DNA of 64,000 nt from Perkinsus olseni. Its lineage: Eukaryota > Perkinsozoa > Perkinsida > Perkinsidae. Location of the stretch: assembly GCA_013115135.1 (NCBI GenBank), contig JABANP010000112.1, positions 62,001 to 126,000 on the forward strand, written 5' to 3'. Of the stretch, positions 58,022-64,000 are shown in pieces. The number at the start of each line of letters is the position of its first letter. Positions within the stretch are counted from its first letter, which is position 1. The notes beneath the pieces were generated by a model that saw only the letters and a list, made by a program, of their open reading frames with translations, made no database searches and had not been told where the DNA came from. A program made the translations under genes and the position numbers.

Positions 58022-58995
58022 TATACATCGGTAATATCTTCGTTGATGTCGCGCGATACTGTAGCCGCTCAGGTCTCGTGCTCCTCGTGTAGACCCCGTG
58101 TCTGGTGCTCGCTCTGCTGCTGCTGCTTCTCTGAGTCTCACTATGCTCTGGGTTACGTATTCACAATCACCGTTGGACCTATGGTACTGGTGGGCGGAGT
58201 TCATTTTACCAACTGCATCACTCTTACTCTTCTATTCTATACCGCATGCAACGGAGGGTAGAATCCCTTTCTCAGCGGTGCCATGGTGACAGTAGCAGGC
58301 AGATGTGTGAACTCCTCGGTGATTGTCTCTCTTTTACCATATGTGCCTGTTTCATGCTACTGCTGTTGGATTGGCGGAATGTCCCAGCACTGTGTCAATC
58401 TATGAATACTAGCGTCCTCTTCGCCGTAGCCACTATCCTCTGGCCACCCGCAAGATAACGCATATCGCCGTCTACACGGCCCGTTATCGTCTGCCAGTCA
58501 CTCCTGTGGTCGGCAGTTATCCACACAGTGCCCGCAGCAGTAGAACTTATGATTACTGCAATGATCACGTTGGTTGTAGCGACTAGACGCACACTAGCGG
58601 AATCAGTCCACAGCAGTATGTGCGTTGGCATAGCCCCGTTCGTTTTAGAATACCCTGCCCTTGATACCGTCCCGATGACCGTGCCATCCGGAACCATTGC
58701 TCGGAACTTGAGCTATCTACAACCTCTGACACTACCTAAGCAAAGGGCAGTGGACCATTTCCCGCGATGACGGCTCTCAGCTGTTGACTGTCCTCACCAA
58801 GGAGATCTATGGCAGTAATGGACCCTATTGTCAGTCGTACTCTCCCCGACGAACGGTTGAAATTGATTCGCAACTGTTGTATTCCCCGGAGTGAGTGAAG
58901 CGCCACGTCACAGCTAGACTGAACATTGTGGCATTTCATTTTTACATATAGCAGAACTCTCTTCGTCTTAAATTGCAAGCATTTTACTAGATAAC
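58022..58995. other. Intergenic or 3' exons of the preceding gene
   Basis: Ala/Leu/Trp-rich frames at 58043-58289 could be an additional C-terminal exon. No confident gene is seen before the SMC1 start. Confidence 0.4.
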
Positions 58996-61900
58996 ATGGC
59001 GGCTCCTCAGAATTCAGCGGAGTTGTTAGCTGAAAGCTCCGGGACATTGAACCCGACAGATGAGCCCGCTCACTACGTGTGGCAGGTAAAGCATATGTCG
59101 CTTCTGGATTCATCTGAACCCGCTCAGGTGCCAGAGTACCCGAGAGTTGATAGATTGGACGGAGTCAAGAGATGTTACGTTACTGAGATAAGAGTGAATA
59201 ACTTCAAATCCTATCATGGCGGGCATGTGTAAGGGCCATCATCAGCTAGGTGATCATCTCCCCGGCTTCTTTCAGGATACCTCTCACCATCCAGCGATTC
59301 CATTGCTCACACAGAGCTCATCCACTGGTGAGGATCGGTCTGCCGAGGAGGGAAGAGTACCTGTCGCTCTGACGGGTGTCCTAGGTCCTAATGGGAGTGG
59401 CAAAAGTGAGTTGTCATACTCTGCCGCTCCCGCGTACAGCTGTCTGTAGGCAACCTTCTTGATGCGGTGTGTTTCTGTCTATGTGTGGGGGCGAAGAGGC
59501 TTCGTAATGACCGTCTTAGAAGCCTTGTTAATAGTAACCACACCGTGGAGTCTAAGAGAGAGTTCACAGCCAGTGCATCCCTCACCGTGAGGATTGAGAG
59601 GGCGCCGCCTCCAGGGGAAGGAGATGCTTCCGGGTAGGGTGAAGAACAACAGCGTGTCCCCGTTTCGCTGACCCCTGCTGGTGTATGAACTGGTGCTCGC
59701 TCATTCAGGGATGATATGAGAATCTCTCATACCACCTTCACCCGATTGGTTACCATAAAGGCCGCGGATAATGACACTGACCGGGGTGCGGAAGACGAGA
59801 CGAACCGTGATGACGATCGCGGTGCGAGAGGGCCAGCGGTTGGCTCTGTCTACCGGGTCAATGATAAGGCATGCACGCAGGCACAGTACAAGGAAGAGCT
59901 CTTCAAGTAGTGGGTCGTGCTAGTGTACGACTTTTACCGTCGTCCGTGCTCAGACACCATCTCGACGCCAACGCCTCGTTCTTTCTCGTGTTGCAGGGCC
60001 AAATAGACAAGTTACTCTCGAAGGATGATGTATGGTAACAGCACTCCTCACTGCGGTCGAGCACCTGGCTCACAGTGTCTGCTACTTGTGTAGCCTTAGG
60101 CAATGTCTATAACTAAGGCTATCGAGTCGGCATCGGGATCCTGGCGATACCGCAAGGATTATGATATTGTAGCCAAGAAGAAGGAGCATGCTGAGGACAA
60201 CGTCGCTAGGCTCACCGCTAAGAGAAAGCAGAGTAGATCTGCCTCTACGCCTGAAGCTGCAATGTAGGCTAATGCTGCTTCAGTCAATCAAGAGCTGAAT
60301 GCCTTGGCAGCTCAAGTACAGGAAGCTGATCGGTATAAGGACAAGAGGGCCGAGTTGGAAAGGAAGCAACTCGATAAGGTCACATACAGCCTATATGAGA
60401 TTGAGAAGGTCGGGGTCGTTCATTGGTCATCATTGCCTCCATTGTGGACTCTTCATAGGAGGCGGACGCCTTACTGGAATCCAGTGAGGGGCTGTTGGAG
60501 AGTTATGAGGATGCTAAATCAGCAGTACAAGAAGCGAAGAGAAAGGAGAATGCCGCGGGCGAGGAGATGAAATATATGGCTGAGGAACATAAGCGCCTCC
60601 AGAACAGGTGATAATGAGTATGTTGCCTGGTCGCTAAGCGGGTGAGGAGGCTGTGAACACCGTACGATCTCATCGAGGAGTGCTTTGTTGGTTGTAGCCT
60701 GGGGAGGATGCGGAAGAAACAGGAGGAAACTGAGATCGCGGCGGCGGAACTGAGAGGGAGGAAGAAACAGCTTGTGAGCATCATTGGCCTGTAGTAGGAT
60801 TTGTGTTCATCTCTCGGACCACACAGCGCGTCACTCTAAGAGAATATTGAGACTCACGTGGTTCTCCGTCTAAGGTAACCAACGAGGCAAAGGCTACGGC
60901 GGGTATAACTGGTACCCGGGAGAAGCTAGAGAGCTTAGAAGAGAGGCTGCAGAATATTGATGATAAAGCCGCGGAGGTAGGAAAGGGTAGCGAGTTGGTA
61001 ATGACGGAGAGTTGCTCAGATCGAAGCCTCTCTGGGAGGCTTGGCCGTGCGTCGGGATACGATAGATGATGAGGTCAGTGGCGGGGTATTGACCGAGGAG
61101 ATACTCGAGGAGTGTGAGCGGATCAGCGAGAGAGCTCAGGAAGTTGCTGGTAGGGCCCATGCTGTCTCGACGAGCTTACCAATTGAGAGCCGTTTCTGTC
61201 GCCACCATTGTTCTAGTGTGCTCATAAGTGTTGTTTCTCAGCCTCCATTGAGAGCTCCATTCGAGTAAGTAAGGAGCAGAGAATCTTGTTGGACCAATAC
61301 ATTGACGAGACGAAGGCAACGATCACACGGTTGGAGGAAACCCAGGGCATTAGACAACGGGAGTCCCGTGCAGCAGAGGCTGACGTGAACGCTTTACGAG
61401 AGAAGATGAATGCGAGAGAACTAGCCGTTGCAGAAGAGAGAAGGAAAAAAGGGGAGAAGAGAGAGGCTAAGAGCATGCTCAAGGAGCGGCTAGAGAAGAC
61501 GAAACAAGAACGCCGAGAGACCGCCGATGAGCTTGCGATGATGAGGGCCAATCATCGCGAGAGTGAGAGAGCAGCTAAACTCAGGGCCGATGTGGGTTCG
61601 CTGGGTTCCAGTACCCGTCTTTTCCGGCAACATGGGTCGTGTATCATGAATCATGATTCATGATGTCACAGTTTGCTGATGCATGTTCTGCTGACGCCGG
61701 CACCTCTTCAGGTTGACCGACTCATCAAGGAAGGCCCAGTAGCGCGTCCCGAGGCGAACCCCCTCCAATTCGGCTGACGGCAATGATGGCCTGATATTGG
61801 GGTTAGTATCGGATCTAGTACACCCATCACATAAGAAATACTACCAAGCTATACGAGCTGCTATCGGTCGGCAACACTTGGAGGCAGTTGTGGTGGGGAG

Positions 61901-64000
61901 TCGGAGGGACGCATTGGCCTGTATCCAATGGTTGAAGGAGAAGAAGATTCCCCCAATGACATTCATTCCTCTTAAGGTAGGTCGCCGTTCTATTGGTGCC
62001 TCCTGCCCATTGGTGATGATTTTTTCTCAGGACATGGAGCTACCGGCTCACCTGTTGTCAAAGGAAGATATACCACCCAACTCAGGTCTACGCCGTGCTG
62101 AAGACTGCGTCAAAGCTGCCAATCATGTAGTGGCGGGCTAATGGGGGCACCCTCGTTCCTTCCACACCAGTGCTCTTGATAGGTGCCATCTAAACTGCAA
62201 GGATCCCATGCATCTCATAGAAGCATCATTGAGCTGATCCAGAAGCTTCATAGATGGTTGTTGGGTAAAACCGTGGTAGCAGACTCTCTAGCCCAGGTAC
62301 TGCTATAACTGATTCTCCAGTGCTCTCCACGAGGACTTCTCGGCCCCTCTCAGGCTCGTTCGGTACTATATCACAGTAGTCGAAGGAAGTCTCCAGCGCT
62401 GCCGTCCGGTATAAAGGCGGTTACCCTGGATGGAGATAAGATCGCTAAAAATGGTAATATGAGCAATGGACAGGGTGCATTTCCTGGCGATAGCGGAGAT
62501 GTGTGGGATGCTCAGCACGTAATACCAAGCTACTCGATACTACTCATCGGCCATGTTTTTGCAACATCGTTAGGTTGACTCTATTAAAGCTGAGCTTGCA
62601 CAAAAAGACGGAGAGATCGCTAGGATTGAAGAGGAATTGGGGGAACTCACTGGCACTGATGGGGCGAGTAACGAGGCTGTTGGCGATGACGATGACGATG
62701 ACCCAATGGACGCCATTCTAGAGGTGAGTAGCTGTGCTTATGTTATGGTCGAGCAGGGCTCTCCGTGTATTCAGATGGCGCGAGTGGGGATGGGCTCCTT
62801 GGAGGAAATTAAAGGAGTAGCGGAAGAAGAGTAGGGACACCCATGGTTATCAGTGTGATAGTATTAATACTTCATCGGATTGCTCAGGGTCAATCGCATT
62901 GAGGCCAGTATCGAAGCAAGCCGAGGTAGTCTGGCTGAGCTGGAAACGCAGCGGGATGAGGCTGTAAACCATCTGAGGGAGCTCGAGGAGGAACTCAGTG
63001 ACAAGACTAGAAGCTTCTATGAAGATATCAACAGGAGGGTCTTTGGAGAGGATGACGGCAGCGGGGACGGCGGTCATACTCGAGATGTGGTAGGGCGCCG
63101 ACGGTGGGATTGGTGGGTGAATCACATGATTGGGCAGATGTCGCTGATAAGAGAACGGAAAGAGGCACTGGATAACATCGAGGCAGAAGTATGCAAACTG
63201 TGCCAACAGCGAGATACACTTCGGGGACAACGTGAAGCGTTGGAGGCCGATGTGAGTCAGATGCAGGGTTCACGGCGATAGTAAGCTACCTCGATGCAGT
63301 ACCATCGAGGATACCTCTCAAACTTGAGCTTTGTGACGAAAGGTCGCAGCTCGGCTCTGCCGAGTTCGAACCCCGGTTAGGGTATATTTTCAGAATTCTC
63401 TGGGATTCGCTAGAACGGGACAGCTTGGCGTGGGGAGCGGTAGTAGGCAGAATTCCGTTTGTTTCTCACGTGATGCGCATGCATCCCGCTTCCCAATAAC
63501 ATGCGTCTCTTGAGTGTAACCTGCATATGCGCGGAGAAACATCTCGAACGAACGGACGAAAGCACGAGAACCGCAGGAGTGACAGTGTATGCTCCTAGCT
63601 TCGCTCGTCCTGAAAATTGATCGTTCAGTGGGATCGGGTGAGGACGACGCTCACCTCTCAAGAATCGAATCTAGAGGAACTACGCAGAGCCCTGGAGGAG
63701 ATAGTCGATGAAGAGAAAGCGATGGAGGCTGAGCTAGCAGCGACAAGAGAGGCAGGGGAAGGAGCTGCAGAGGAGCTAGAGGCGAAGGTGGCAGATGCAG
63801 CTGCCCGGAGAGAGCAGGCAGCTACTCGACGTAATAAGGCTGGCCAATTCCGATGAGCTCTTTCTAATAATGTGATATATCTGCTCTCGCTACTCAATGC
63901 CTCATGCCTCAGTGCATGAAGCTGGCCAGCAGTCGAAGGGCATTGTTGATCGGTGTAATGAATTGAAGGCGGCTGTGACCAAGGAAGAGCACAGATTACA
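58996..64000 (+). CDS. SMC1: Cohesin subunit SMC1 (partial, runs off the window)
   Basis: Core ATPase of the cohesin ring that holds sister chromatids and organises chromosomes. The N-terminal exon (from 58996) contains CYVTEIRVNNFKSYHGGH. The Walker A motif GPNGSGKSNLLDAVCFCL lies at about 59385-59475, split by an intron. LRNDRLRSLVNSNHTVES and TTFTRLVTIKAA follow, then an acidic insert and HHLDANASFFLVLQGQIDKL, the family's FLVFQG.. block. Coiled coil runs from about 60100 to 61600. The hinge includes VSDLVHPSHKKYYQAIRAAI, GRQHLEAVVVGSRRDALACI and QWLKEKKIPPMTFIPLK, then VTLDGDKIAKNGNMSNG, matching SMC1 rather than SMC2-4. The second coil includes FYEDINRRVFGEDD. The C-terminal ATPase half is outside the window. 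Introns are many and short; several coil exons were not resolved. The segment just before Walker A is longer than in other SMC1 proteins and may contain an unrecognised intron. Confidence 0.88.
61643..61664. repeat. Perfect 22-base palindrome
   Basis: Arms atcatgaatca and tgattcatgat with no spacer, in a probable SMC1 intron. Confidence 0.9.

Noticed and set aside
63316..63400. tRNA gene around the gttcgaaccc word
   Set aside because: The seven bases after the T-arm (ttagggt) have no pairing partner upstream, and the T stem has a mismatch.
1..64000. CRISPR arrays, bacterial operons or prophage
   Set aside because: Repeats are microsatellites or gene duplicates, and genes are spliced with eukaryotic families throughout.

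Overview
The window looks like nuclear DNA of a gene-dense unicellular eukaryote. Genes are broken by many short GT-AG introns (mostly 43-90 bases), trinucleotide runs encode Ser, His, Asp and Ala tracts, and gene families sit in tandem. The secreted/GPI-type aspartic protease, the tandem gene expansions and the intron style suggest an alveolate, most likely a perkinsid (Perkinsus-like). That placement is inference, about 0.6 sure. There is no bacterial operon structure, CRISPR array, rRNA or convincing tRNA.

Layout. 0-3.3 kb: tail of an unknown gene, ribosomal protein uL22 (minus strand), and a small gene built from tandemly duplicated exons. 3.4-13.4 kb: three tandem paralogues of a multi-membrane-spanning protein I do not recognise. 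Exon sizes and phases agree between the copies, and the third copy has an in-frame TAA. 14.8-16.9 kb: a low-complexity protein on the minus strand. 17.2-34.4 kb: a diacylglycerol kinase (DGK) array with five full-length genes and two relics, from two exon-structure lineages that are interleaved. A secreted-type gene lies inside it on the opposite strand. 34.7-37.1 kb: a four-membrane-span protein whose stop codon overlaps the start of a pepsin-type aspartic protease. 37.5-47.6 kb, all minus strand: splicing factor CWC25, a large unrecognised helical protein, and a coiled-coil protein. 48.8-58.0 kb, plus strand: a putative organelle-targeted protein, a long coiled-coil protein, N-acetyltransferase NAT9, and one or two unrecognised proteins. 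59.0-64.0 kb: cohesin subunit SMC1, running off the window end.

How the genes relate. The housekeeping genes (uL22, CWC25, NAT9, SMC1) have no functional link to each other. The distinctive content is the two tandem families. The DGKs would turn diacylglycerol into phosphatidic acid. Three of the five carry N-terminal signal or anchor segments, and three differ from consensus in the second catalytic-domain motif, so the array looks like a diversifying lipid-signalling family. The multi-span family may be another lineage-specific surface or membrane family.

Gene models were built by hand from reading frame, GT/AG sites, intron phase and paralogue comparison. For the two arrays, NAT9 and CWC25 the exon phases close exactly. 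For the large minus-strand gene, SMC1 and the genes at 55-58 kb the models are partial.
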